Positions 15,438 through 23,178 of a DNA stretch of 64,000 nucleotides are shown here, one piece after another. Numbering within the stretch: position 1 is the stretch's first letter; each line of letters starts with the position of its first letter. The position numbers and the translations under genes are program-made. The notes beneath the pieces are model-generated. The model saw only the letters and a program-made list of their open reading frames with translations, did not search any database and was not told the DNA's origin. Origin of the DNA: Geminicoccus sp036263595 (GTDB lineage Bacteria; Pseudomonadota; Alphaproteobacteria; Geminicoccales; Geminicoccaceae); assembly GCF_036263595.1 (NCBI RefSeq), contig NZ_DATAGQ010000242.1, positions 1 to 64,000 of the forward strand, read 5' to 3'.

Positions 15438-16862
15438 TCAGGTCGAAGCGGGAGGCTTCGGATCGATCGGCACGCGGCCGGCCAGGCCGAACAGGTCCTC
15501 GATGGCCGCGGCCTGCTGCAGCAGCCCCGCCTCGCCGCGCGGGCGGCCGACCAGCTGCAGGCCGACCGGCAGGCCTGAGCGTGTGAAGCCGCAGGGGATC
15601 GACATGGCCGGCAAAGCGGTGAGCGTGATGGCGTAGGCGATCGCGACCCAGTCGATATAGGAGGGGAAGCGGTATCCGTTCAGCTCGGCCAGGTAGCGGA
15701 TGCCGTGGGTGAAAGGCGGCACGATCGCGGCAGGTGTCAGCAGCAGTTCATGGTCGGCCAGGAAGGCGGCGGCGTGGCGCTGCAGATCGCCGCGGGCGCG
15801 GGCGGCCTTGCCGATGGTGCCGGCATCGAGCGAGAGGCCCTTCTCGATGTTCCAGATCACCTCCGGCTTGAGCTTGTCGCGGTGGTTTTCCAGGAGAGGC
15901 CCGCTGTTCGTCGCATATTGGGCGGCGCGCAGGACGGTGAAGGCCTCGGTGGCTTCGCGAAAATCCGGAGTGGCCTCGGCCACGGCGATGCCGGCCTGGC
16001 GCAGCTTCTCGACGGCCGTGCCGCAGACCTCGGCGACCTCGGCATCGACCGGCGTGATTCCGCCAAGGTCGGTCGAGAAGGCGATCCGTGCAGGCAGGCG
16101 CGCCGCCGCCGCGGCGCTGGCATAGGTGCCGGCCGGCACGGGAAACGACAAAGGATCGCGCGATTCGTGGCCGGCCATCACGTCCAGGAACAGGGCGAGG
16201 TCGCGGACGTCGCGGGCCATCGGGCCGTCGACGGCGAGGGTCTGGAACGGGTCCGGCTGCGGGCCGGTCGGGACCAGGGCAGGTGACGGGCGGAAGCCGA
16301 CGATGCCGCAGAACGAGGCGGGCGTGCGGAGCGAGCCGCCCAGGTCGGAGCCCGTGGCGAGCCAGGCCTCGCCGGTGGCTAGGGCCACGGCCGAGCCGCC
16401 GGAACTGCCGCCAGGGGTGCGGCCGGTATCCCACGGGTTGGAGGTGACGCCGAACACCTCGTTGAAGGTGACGGCGCCGGCGCCGAACTCGGGTGTGTTG
16501 GTCTTGCCGAGCACGATGCCGCCGGCCGCCTCGATCCGCTCGACCGACACGTCGGAACGCTCCGGCACGTGGTCTTGCCAGATCGGCGAGCCATAGGTCG
16601 TGCGGACGCCCTGGACGTCGACCAGGTCCTTGACCAGGACGGGCAGGCCGGCAAGCGGCCCGCGCCGGTCCGGGGGCAGGCTCTCCAGGCGCGCCGCATG
16701 GGCCAGGGCACGCTCGCGGCACAGGGTCGGGACGGCATTGACCAGGGGATCGACGGTGGCGATGCGGGCCAGGGAGGCCTCGATCGCGTCCACGGGCCGG
16801 ACGTCGCCACGCCGCAGGGCCGCCACCATGTCGCGCGCGGACCGGCGCCAGAGTTCTTCCAT
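15438..16862 (-). CDS. Amidase signature family hydrolase
   Basis: 474 residues. The Ser-cisSer-Lys triad is visible: Lys78 (LPVLVKDLVDV), cis-Ser154 in PGGSSGGSAVALATG and nucleophile Ser177 in GSDLGGSLRTPASFCGIVG. It hydrolyses a carboxamide; the substrate is unknown, and such genes are often misread as GatA. The absence of gatB and gatC beside it and its place at the head of a catabolic run argue for a degradative amidase. It is the first gene of the run down to the MAPEG gene. The petC terminator lies about 50 bases from its start. Confidence 0.92.
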   Translation of the reverse strand: MEELWRRSARDMVAALRRGDVRPVDAIEASLARIATVDPLVNAVPTLCRERALAHAARLESLPPDRRGPLAGLPVLVKDLVDVQGVRTTYGSPIWQDHVPERSDVSVERIEAAGGIVLGKTNTPEFGAGAVTFNEVFGVTSNPWDTGRTPGGSSGGSAVALATGEAWLATGSDLGGSLRTPASFCGIVGFRPSPALVPTGPQPDPFQTLAVDGPMARDVRDLALFLDVMAGHESRDPLSFPVPAGTYASAAAAARLPARIAFSTDLGGITPVDAEVAEVCGTAVEKLRQAGIAVAEATPDFREATEAFTVLRAAQYATNSGPLLENHRDKLKPEVIWNIEKGLSLDAGTIGKAARARGDLQRHAAAFLADHELLLTPAAIVPPFTHGIRYLAELNGYRFPSYIDWVAIAYAITLTALPAMSIPCGFTRSGLPVGLQLVGRPRGEAGLLQQAAAIEDLFGLAGRVPIDPKPPAST

Positions 16863-16915
16863 CGTGCTCGCGTCCTCCTGCGTCCAGCCGTGCCGCAGAG
16901 GGGCGCAAAATGCAA

Positions 16916-16941
16916 CGGGGCCGGTCGATCGACCGGCCCCG
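16916..16941 (-). terminator. Palindromic transcription terminator of petABC
   Basis: A perfect 26-bp palindrome, arms cggggccggtcga / tcgaccggccccg, begins 28 bases after the petC stop on the minus strand. It is followed in that direction by a T-containing stretch (ttgcatttt). Position and strength fit a rho-independent terminator. It also separates petC from the amidase gene start at 16862. Confidence 0.75.
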
Positions 16942-16969
16942 CACTACGGCATCGAGACGAGCAGACGGC

Positions 16970-17896
16970 TCAGTGCACGTCCGACCAGACCTTGCGCATG
17001 TAGAAGTACAGCAGGACGGAGAGGATGAGGAGGAAAAGCATGACCTTGATGCCGGTCTGCTTGCGTTCCTCCATCTTCGGCTCGGCCAGCCAGGACAGGA
17101 ACTGAGTCACGTCCCGGGACATCTGGTCGACCGATGCCGTGGTGCCGTCGTCATAGGTCACCTGGTCGGGGGACAACGGAGGCGGCATGCCGATCTTATG
17201 GCCGGGGAAGTAGGTGTTGTAGTACTGGCCTTCCGCCACCTCCTCGCCGGGAGGTGGGTCGGCATAGCCTGTCAGGAGGCTGTAGAGGTAGTTGTCGCCG
17301 TCCTGCCGGGCCTTGGCCATCAGCGACAGGTCCGGCGGCAGCGCACCGCCATTGGCCGCGCGGGCGGCGTTGTCGTTCGGGAACGGCGCTGGCATGCGGT
17401 CGGAGGCACGGGCCGGGCGCTGGAACATGTCGCCGGCATCGTCCGGACCGTCCTGCACCTCGTACTTGGCGGCGATCGCCTTGACCTCATCCTCGTTGAA
17501 GCCGATGTCGGCCAGCGAGCGGAAAGTCAGGTACTTCGCGGCGTGGCAGCCGTGGCAGACTTCCTCGTACACCTTGAAGCCGCGCTGCAGCGCCGCACGG
17601 TCATACGTGCCGAAGACGCCAGCATGCGGCCAGTCTTCCTCCTTCAGTTCCACCGTGTCGTGGCGGATCTCCAGTTCCTGGTTCACGTCGGCCGTGTGCT
17701 CGGCACCAGGCGGCGAGGCCGGGGCGGCACCAGTCATCTCGGTCTGCTGGCCGCTGCCGGCCTCGCCGCCTTTGTCGGCGGTGCCTTCCAGGGTCTTCTT
17801 CTCCTGGTCGTTGGCGGGCACGTTCTCCTGGGCAACGGCCATGCCGGTCCAGAGCAGGCCCGCGACCAGGGCCGCGGAGAGCTTCACGAAGGTCAT
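16970..17896 (-). CDS. petC: Cytochrome c1 of the bc1 complex
   Basis: 308 residues. A signal peptide ends near VAQ. The heme c site is CHGCH (Cys114, Cys117, His118), the axial Met is in HKIGMPPPLS, and a C-terminal anchor helix (IKVMLFLLILSVLLYFYMRKVW) is present. The folded domain begins about residue 84 (EEDWPHAGVFGTYDRAALQRGFKVYEEVC). Between signal and domain lies a 55-60-residue Glu/Gly/Ala-rich spacer, reminiscent of the acidic extension known in Paracoccus cytochrome c1. It passes electrons from the Rieske centre to cytochrome c in the periplasm. Last gene of the operon, 4 bases after petB. Confidence 0.96.
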   Translation of the reverse strand: MTFVKLSAALVAGLLWTGMAVAQENVPANDQEKKTLEGTADKGGEAGSGQQTEMTGAAPASPPGAEHTADVNQELEIRHDTVELKEEDWPHAGVFGTYDRAALQRGFKVYEEVCHGCHAAKYLTFRSLADIGFNEDEVKAIAAKYEVQDGPDDAGDMFQRPARASDRMPAPFPNDNAARAANGGALPPDLSLMAKARQDGDNYLYSLLTGYADPPPGEEVAEGQYYNTYFPGHKIGMPPPLSPDQVTYDDGTTASVDQMSRDVTQFLSWLAEPKMEERKQTGIKVMLFLLILSVLLYFYMRKVWSDVH

Positions 17897-17900
17897 CAGG

Positions 17901-19193
17901 TCACTCCGCCGGCTGAGCAGCAAGATCGCGCCGCAGCACGGGGGTACCGATGCTGTCCGGCAAGGGTAACGGACGCTCGAACCGGCCCAGCAGCGGCAGG
18001 ATCACGAGGAAGTGAGCGAAGTAGTACAAGGTCGCGAGCTGGCCGATCAGCACCACGGTCGGCGTCACCGGCTGACCGCCGACCCAGCCCAGGACGATCC
18101 CGTCGATGACCAGCAGCCAGAACACCCAGCGATAGATCGGGCGGAAGCTGGCGCTGCGCACGCGGCTGGGATCCAGCCAGGGAACCACGAACAGCACCGC
18201 GATGGAGCCGAACATGGCGATCACGCCCATCAGCTTCTCGGTGATGCCGATGAAGCTCAGCGGGTAGAGCACGATGAACAGGCTGTCGTACACGGTCGAG
18301 CGCAGGATCGCGTAGAACGGCAGGAAGTACCATTCCGGCACGATGTGCGCGGGCGTGATCAGCGGGTTGGCCGGAATGTAGTTGTCCGGATGGCCCAGCA
18401 CGTTCGGGTTGAAGAACACGAAGTAGGAGAACACCAGCATGAACACGGCAAGGCCGAAGATGTCCTTTACCGTGTAGTACGGGTGGAAGGGGATCTTGTC
18501 CTTGGCGGACAGGTCGATGCCGACCGGGTTGTTCGAGCCGTTCACGTGCAGGGCGGTCAGGTGCAGGAACACCACGCCGACCATGACGAATGGCAGGAGA
18601 TAATGGAGCGAGAAGAACCGGTTGAGCGTGGGATTGTCGACGGCGAAACCGCCCCACAGCCAGGTCACGATCGGATCGCCGATCAGCGGCAGGGCGCCGA
18701 ACAGCGAGGTGATGACCTGCGCACCCCAGAAGCTCATCTGACCCCAGGGCAGCACGTAGCCCATGAAGGCCGTGGCCATGGACAGGAGCAGGATCACGAC
18801 GCCCAGCATCCACAGGAGCTCGCGCGGCATCTTGTAGGAGCCGTAGTAGAGCGCCTTGAGCATGTGGATGTAGAGGATGACGAAGAACATCGAGGCGCCG
18901 TTGGCGTGCGCGTAGCGCAGCAGCCAGCCATAGTTCACGTCGCGCATGATGCGCTCGACGCTGTCGAACGCCATCACGGTGGCCGGCGTGTACTGCATCA
19001 CCAGGACGATGCCCGTGACGATCTGCAGCATCAGCACGATGCCCGCCAATGACCCGAAGTTCCACCAGTAGTTCAGGTTTCGAGGCGTCTGATAGATGAC
19101 GGCGTCGTTGTACAGCGCACTGACGATCGGCAGACGATCATCGATCCAGCGGAGAAGCCCGCTCTTGAAGACTACTTTTCCGGAGCCCGCCAT
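17901..19193 (-). CDS. petB: Cytochrome b of the bc1 complex
   Basis: 430 residues, eight-helix membrane subunit. Heme ligands are His96/His197 and His110/His211 (13 residues between paired His in each helix). The Qo-site motif PEWY is at 286-289, the N-terminal domain has the conserved YWWNFGSLAG, and GYVLPWGQMSFWGAQVIT is present. Length equals alphaproteobacterial cytochrome b. It carries both quinone sites of the Q-cycle. It lies between petA and petC in the standard order, about 75 bases after petA. Confidence 0.97.
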   Translation of the reverse strand: MAGSGKVVFKSGLLRWIDDRLPIVSALYNDAVIYQTPRNLNYWWNFGSLAGIVLMLQIVTGIVLVMQYTPATVMAFDSVERIMRDVNYGWLLRYAHANGASMFFVILYIHMLKALYYGSYKMPRELLWMLGVVILLLSMATAFMGYVLPWGQMSFWGAQVITSLFGALPLIGDPIVTWLWGGFAVDNPTLNRFFSLHYLLPFVMVGVVFLHLTALHVNGSNNPVGIDLSAKDKIPFHPYYTVKDIFGLAVFMLVFSYFVFFNPNVLGHPDNYIPANPLITPAHIVPEWYFLPFYAILRSTVYDSLFIVLYPLSFIGITEKLMGVIAMFGSIAVLFVVPWLDPSRVRSASFRPIYRWVFWLLVIDGIVLGWVGGQPVTPTVVLIGQLATLYYFAHFLVILPLLGRFERPLPLPDSIGTPVLRRDLAAQPAE

Positions 19194-19268
19194 CTTCGTC
19201 CCTTTGCTCCCGGACCGACCTCCCTATGCCTCGCGGGATGCCGGCCTGTTCATGTCGCCTGTGTCAGC

Positions 19269-19820
19269 TCAACCGATCTGCAGGACCGTGTCGGACACGA
19301 ACGAGTGTTCGGGTACCGGCAGGTTGGTCGGCGCAGGCCCCACCCGGATGCGACCGGACGTGTCGTACTCCGAGCCGTGGCACGGGCAGAACCAGCCGCC
19401 GAACGGGCCCCGGTTGTCGGTCGGCTTGTTGCCAAGCGGCACGCAGCCGAGATGGGTGCAGTTGCCGCCTACGACCAGCCACTGCTCCTTGCCCGCCGTC
19501 ACCCGCTCCGCATCGGTCTGCGGGTCCTTGAGCTGCTCGATCGGAACGTCCCGGGCTTCCTGGATCTCCTCGGCCGTCCGATGGCGAACGAAGGTCGGCT
19601 TGCCCCGCCACATGACGGTGATGCCGACGCCTTCAGGGATCTGGGACAAATCCACCTCGGTGGACGACAGCGCCAACACGTCGGCCGACGGATTCATGCT
19701 GTTGATGAGCGGCCAGACCAGCGTAGCTCCGCCGATGGCCAGGGCTGACCACGTGACGACGTCGAGCACGTCGCGCCTGGTAGCGCCGCCCTCGCCGTGT
19801 CGAACCGTCGAATCGGCCAT
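19269..19820 (-). CDS. petA: Rieske iron-sulfur subunit of the bc1 complex
   Basis: 183 residues. A Tat-type signal anchor (TRRDVLDVVTWSALAIGGATLVWPLI) is followed by the Rieske domain with cluster ligands Cys121, His123, Cys145 and His148 (CTHLGC and CPCHGS) and disulfide Cys126-Cys147. It oxidises ubiquinol at the Qo site and passes the electron to cytochrome c1. The ATG at 19820 has GGAGAGG about 8 bases upstream; an alternative ATG at 19838 would add six residues (MERRIH). First gene of petABC. About 165 bases separate it from the divergent trmL. Confidence 0.96.
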   Translation of the reverse strand: MADSTVRHGEGGATRRDVLDVVTWSALAIGGATLVWPLINSMNPSADVLALSSTEVDLSQIPEGVGITVMWRGKPTFVRHRTAEEIQEARDVPIEQLKDPQTDAERVTAGKEQWLVVGGNCTHLGCVPLGNKPTDNRGPFGGWFCPCHGSEYDTSGRIRVGPAPTNLPVPEHSFVSDTVLQIG

Positions 19821-19984
19821 GTGAATGCGCCTCTCCATGGGGCAAGTGCAGAAAAGTGGCCGGAAGATACGGAGCGCCATCCGCCCCGACAAGCGACGAT
19901 CGGTCGCACAAGTCCATGATGCTGTTCGGAAATTTCCAGATGTGTGAATCACTCCAGGGAGGCTACCCTCCAGACGTCGGGCTC

Positions 19985-20476
19985 ATGCCGGTCGAAATCG
20001 CCCTGTTCCAGCCCGACCAGGCCGGCAATGTCGGAGCCGCCGCCCGGCTGGCGGCATGCCTGGACCTCCGCCTCCACCTGATCGAGCCCTGCGGCTTCCC
20101 CCTGGACGACCAGCGGATGCGCCGGGCCGGGATGGACTATCTGGACCTGGCGGCCCTTTGCCGCCACGCGGACTGGCCGGCGTTCCTGCGTTGGCGGGCG
20201 GGTTCGGATCCGCCGCGTCGGTTGGTCCTGTTGAGCACGCAGGCGACGCAGCGCTACGACCGGTTCGCGTTCCGGGCGCATGATATTCTCCTGCTGGGCA
20301 GCGAGAGTGGCGGCGTTCCGGAGGATGTCCGCGCGCAGGCCGATCAGCAGGTCCGCATCCCCATGCGTCCCTCGGCGCGTTCATTGAACGTGGTGGTGGC
20401 GGCGGCCATGGTTGCCGGCTATGCCGCCACGCAGACGGGGCTGTTGGATCGGATCGAGCGGGAACGGATGACGTGA
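19985..20476 (+). CDS. trmL: tRNA (cytidine(34)-2'-O)-methyltransferase (SPOUT family)
   Basis: 163 residues, typical of TrmL/YibK. MPVEIALFQPDQAGNVGAAARLAACL opens the fold, LLLGSESGGVPEDV is the SAM-site loop of the trefoil knot (commonly GxExxG), and RIPMRPSARSLNVVVAAAMVAGYAA closes it. It 2'-O-methylates the wobble base of tRNA-Leu isoacceptors. The start at 19985 matches the family N terminus; there is no clear ribosome-binding site close by, only a GGGAGG about 20 bases upstream within a small inverted repeat. Its stop overlaps the GTG of hemF by four bases. Confidence 0.9.
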   Translation: MPVEIALFQPDQAGNVGAAARLAACLDLRLHLIEPCGFPLDDQRMRRAGMDYLDLAALCRHADWPAFLRWRAGSDPPRRLVLLSTQATQRYDRFAFRAHDILLLGSESGGVPEDVRAQADQQVRIPMRPSARSLNVVVAAAMVAGYAATQTGLLDRIERERMT

Positions 20477-21309
20477 CGAAGCAGGAGGAAGAAGGCGAAC
20501 GGGCCGCTGCCTGGTTCCAGGACCTGCGCGACCGGATCTGCGCCACATTCGAGGCGATCGAGGCGGAGTTCGACCCTGCTTCGGTCCCGGCCCGGTTCGA
20601 GCGACGGCCCTGGCAGCGACCTGGCGGCGGCGGCGGCGTCATCAGCCTGATGCGCGGGCGGGTCTTCGAGAAGGTCGGCGTCAACGTCTCCACCGTGCAC
20701 GGCAGTTTCGCACCTGAGTTCGCCAAGGCGATCCCGGGCGCGGCGGAGGATCCGGCCTTCTGGGCCTCTGGCATCTCGCTCGTGGCGCACATGACCAACC
20801 CGCACGTGCCGCCCGTCCACATGAACACCCGGCACATCGTCACGACCAAGCGCTGGTTCGGCGGCGGCGCCGACCTGAACTCGATCTTTCCGGTCGACGA
20901 GGACACCGCCGATTTCCATGCGGCGCTGAAAGGTGCCTGCGACAAGTTCGATCCCGGCCGCTACGACCGCTACAAGGCATGGGCCGACGAGTACTTCTTC
21001 ATCCCGCATCGTGGGGAACCGCGCGGGGTGGGCGGTATCTTCTACGACTATCTGGAAGACGATTTCGACCAGGACTTTGCCTTCACGCGAGAGGTCGGGC
21101 TGGCCTTCCTCGACGTCTACCCGCGCATCGTCCGGCGCCGGATGCACCAGCCCTGGACCGAGCAGGACCGGCAGGTCCAGCAGGTGAAGCGCGGGAGATA
21201 CGTGGAGTTCAATCTGGTCTACGATCGTGGCACCCAGTTCGGGCTGAAGACCGGCGGAAACCCGGAGGCGGTGCTCATGTCGCTGCCGCCGTCCGCCGCC
21301 TGGCCCTGA
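20473..21309 (+). CDS. hemF: Oxygen-dependent coproporphyrinogen III oxidase
   Basis: 278 residues; heme synthesis, coproporphyrinogen III to protoporphyrinogen IX (EC 1.3.3.3). Diagnostic blocks: GGGGVISLMRGRVFEKVGVN, GISLVAHMTNPHVPPVHMNTRHI, WFGGGADLNSIFP and a C-terminal KRGRYVEFNLVYDRGTQFGL. Length is that of bacterial HemF. The start is GTG at 20473, coupled to trmL by GTGA. The aerobic enzyme fits an organism that also carries a bc1 complex; the oxygen-independent HemN is not in the window. Confidence 0.96.
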   Translation: MTKQEEEGERAAAWFQDLRDRICATFEAIEAEFDPASVPARFERRPWQRPGGGGGVISLMRGRVFEKVGVNVSTVHGSFAPEFAKAIPGAAEDPAFWASGISLVAHMTNPHVPPVHMNTRHIVTTKRWFGGGADLNSIFPVDEDTADFHAALKGACDKFDPGRYDRYKAWADEYFFIPHRGEPRGVGGIFYDYLEDDFDQDFAFTREVGLAFLDVYPRIVRRRMHQPWTEQDRQVQQVKRGRYVEFNLVYDRGTQFGLKTGGNPEAVLMSLPPSAAWP

Positions 21310-21341
21310 TACCTTCCCGTCTGCCCCAACGAGGCATCAAC

Positions 21342-21890
21342 ATGGATATCGAGCGCATCCCGCCGGGGAAGAACCCTCCCCACGAAATCAACGTGCTGAT
21401 CGAGGTGCCGCTGCGCTCCGATCCGATCAAGTACGAGTACGACAAGGAGACGGGTGCGATCTTCGTCGACCGTTATCTCTACACGACGATGTTCTATCCC
21501 TGCAATTACGGCTTCATCCCGAACACCCTGTCCGACGACGGCGATCCGCTGGATGTCATGGTGGTCGGCCGCATGCCGGTCATGCCCGGCGCGATCCTGC
21601 CGTCGCGGCCGATCGGCGTGCTGAAGATGGAGGACGAGGCTGGCATGGACGAGAAGATCCTCGCCGTGCCCAACAACAAGATCACGCCGATCAACAGCAA
21701 GGTGCACAACTATCTCGACATCCCGGAGATCGACCTGCTCCGGATCCGTCACTTCTTCGAGCATTACAAGGACCTTGAGCCCAACAAGTGGGTCAAGGTG
21801 ATCGGCTGGGGCGACGTCGACGAAGCCAAGGTCGTTATTCAAGAATCAATCGAACGTGCCAAGAATTTCAAGATTTCGAAAGGTTCCTGA
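21342..21890 (+). CDS. ppa: Inorganic pyrophosphatase (family I)
   Basis: 182 residues, cytosolic Mg2+-dependent hydrolase of pyrophosphate to two phosphates. The signature Asp66-Gly-Asp68-Pro-x-Asp71 (DDGDPLDVMV) is present, along with the substrate-binding KYEYDKETGAIFVDRYL and YPCNYGFIPNTL. The ATG at 21342 is preceded by GAGG at a suitable distance. It lies 32 bases after hemF on the same strand and may share its transcript. A hairpin follows at 21953. Confidence 0.97.
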   Translation: MDIERIPPGKNPPHEINVLIEVPLRSDPIKYEYDKETGAIFVDRYLYTTMFYPCNYGFIPNTLSDDGDPLDVMVVGRMPVMPGAILPSRPIGVLKMEDEAGMDEKILAVPNNKITPINSKVHNYLDIPEIDLLRIRHFFEHYKDLEPNKWVKVIGWGDVDEAKVVIQESIERAKNFKISKGS

Positions 21891-21952
21891 CAGAATCCTG
21901 TTACTACGGCACAATAGTCATGGGCCTTGACTGCTAGGCTCGTATCCCCAAC

Positions 21953-21992
21953 ACTGAGAATGGTCAGTAGCGGTTCACCGGCCATTCTCGGT
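21953..21992. terminator. Hairpin between ppa and the CBS gene
   Basis: Arms gagaatgg (21956-21963) and ccattctc (21982-21989), extended outward by one wobble pair and two pairs, form an 11-bp stem with an 18-base loop. It sits 62 bases after the ppa stop and 55 bases before the GTG of the CBS gene. There is no T-run, so an mRNA hairpin or operator is also possible. Confidence 0.4.
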
Positions 21993-22046
21993 TCGGCGGA
22001 GACCAAAAGCCGGTGTCCCTTTCCCCCTTCGCCAGGGAGGATCACC

Positions 22047-22505
22047 GTGCAACGACATATCGTTCCCCATGTGGTGACGGGCGAGCAGCAGCTGGCCATG
22101 CTGCCGAGGGCTGCAAGCGTGGCCGAAGCAGCCAAGCTGATGCATCGGCGGCAGATCAGCGCGGTCATGATCGTGGAAGAGGGCCAACTGCTCGGGATCT
22201 TCACCGAGCGTGACCTCTCGCGGTGCATCGCCATGTGCCTGGAGCTGCCGTCGATCCCGCTGGGCCTGGTGATGACCCGCCGCCCGAAGACGATCCGCCC
22301 GGACGAGACGGCCATGCAGGCCCTGGCCCGGATGCAGGAGGGCAACTTCCGGCACCTCCCGGTGGTCGACGGTACGACGGTGGTCGGGATGGTGTCGGCG
22401 CGCGACCTGTTCGCGTCCGTGCGCCGCGAACTGGAGCAGGACGTCTGCGCCCGCCAGTCCTTCGTCAAGACCGAGAGCTACGAACTGGCCCACGCCGCGG
22501 TCTGA
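22047..22505 (+). CDS. Tandem CBS-domain protein
   Basis: 152 residues made almost only of two CBS domains: VAEAAKLMHRRQISAVMIVEEGQLLGIFTERDLSRCI and TAMQALARMQEGNFRHLPVVDGTTVVGMVSARDLF. Stand-alone CBS pairs bind adenosyl ligands (AMP, ATP, SAM) and act as energy or redox sensors; partner and ligand here are unknown. The start is GTG at 22047 because AGGGAGG lies 6 bases before it and the first domain begins soon after. Upstream in-frame codons lack a ribosome-binding site. Confidence 0.9.
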   Translation: MQRHIVPHVVTGEQQLAMLPRAASVAEAAKLMHRRQISAVMIVEEGQLLGIFTERDLSRCIAMCLELPSIPLGLVMTRRPKTIRPDETAMQALARMQEGNFRHLPVVDGTTVVGMVSARDLFASVRRELEQDVCARQSFVKTESYELAHAAV

Positions 22506-22603
22506 GGCGGCTCCCGCGGTCTCTTCTCCGCGCCGCAGGGCTTCGGATCGATTGGACGCGCCCCACATCAAGGCGTCACGTCGTTCCCATGAAGGACCGT
22601 CCC

Positions 22604-23110
22604 ATGCCGCTCTCGATGTACCAGGCGTCCGTCCCGGTCTTCATCCGCCATCTCCGAAACCTGTCGGAGATCCTCAAGAAGGCCGTCGCGCACGCCGAGG
22701 AGCGCGCCGAGGCGCCTTCGCTGCTCATCGAGGCCCGCCTGGCGCCCGACATGTTCCCGCTTGCCCGGCAGATCCAGAGCGTCAGCGACACGTCCAAGGG
22801 AGCGGCGGCCCGACTGGCGGGGGTCGAGGTGCCGAGCTTTCCCGACACGGAGACGACGTTCGATGAACTGCAGGACCGGATCAGGAAGACGATCGCATTC
22901 CTGGAAAGCGTGCCGGCGGGGAAGGTCGAGGGCAGCGAGGACCGCGAGGTGATCCTGCGGCCGCGCGGCAACGAGATGCGCTTCAAGGGCCAGGACTACC
23001 TGCTCGACTTCGCGCTGCCCAACTTCTTCTTCCACGTCACGATCGCCTACGCGATCCTGCGCGAGCAGGGCGTGCCGATCGGGAAGATGGACTATCTGGG
23101 GAGCTTCTGA
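22604..23110 (+). CDS. DUF1993 family protein
   Basis: 168 residues. The opening SMYQASVPVFIRHLRNLSEILKKAVAHAEER, APDMFPLARQIQSVSDTSKGAAARLAG and the closing DYLLDFALPNFFFHVTIAYAILREQGVPIGKMDYLG are characteristic of DUF1993, a DinB-like helical-bundle family of unknown function. A His in the first helix and another in the FFFHVTIAY helix could bind metal as in DinB proteins. The start at 22604 has AAGGAC upstream; an ATG at 22589 is the alternative. It stands alone between the CBS gene and the convergent ABC operon. Confidence 0.88.
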   Translation: MPLSMYQASVPVFIRHLRNLSEILKKAVAHAEERAEAPSLLIEARLAPDMFPLARQIQSVSDTSKGAAARLAGVEVPSFPDTETTFDELQDRIRKTIAFLESVPAGKVEGSEDREVILRPRGNEMRFKGQDYLLDFALPNFFFHVTIAYAILREQGVPIGKMDYLGSF

Positions 23111-23178
23111 GCGTCCGCTCGACGTTCATCCGTCTGTCGTGGTCCGCCGAAGCGGGCACGACAGACGGCAACGCCAGC

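Noticed and set aside
20979..21309. Longer start for ppa inside hemF
   Set aside because: The extended frame gives Arg-rich non-family sequence; the ATG at 21342 has a ribosome-binding site and the conserved N terminus.
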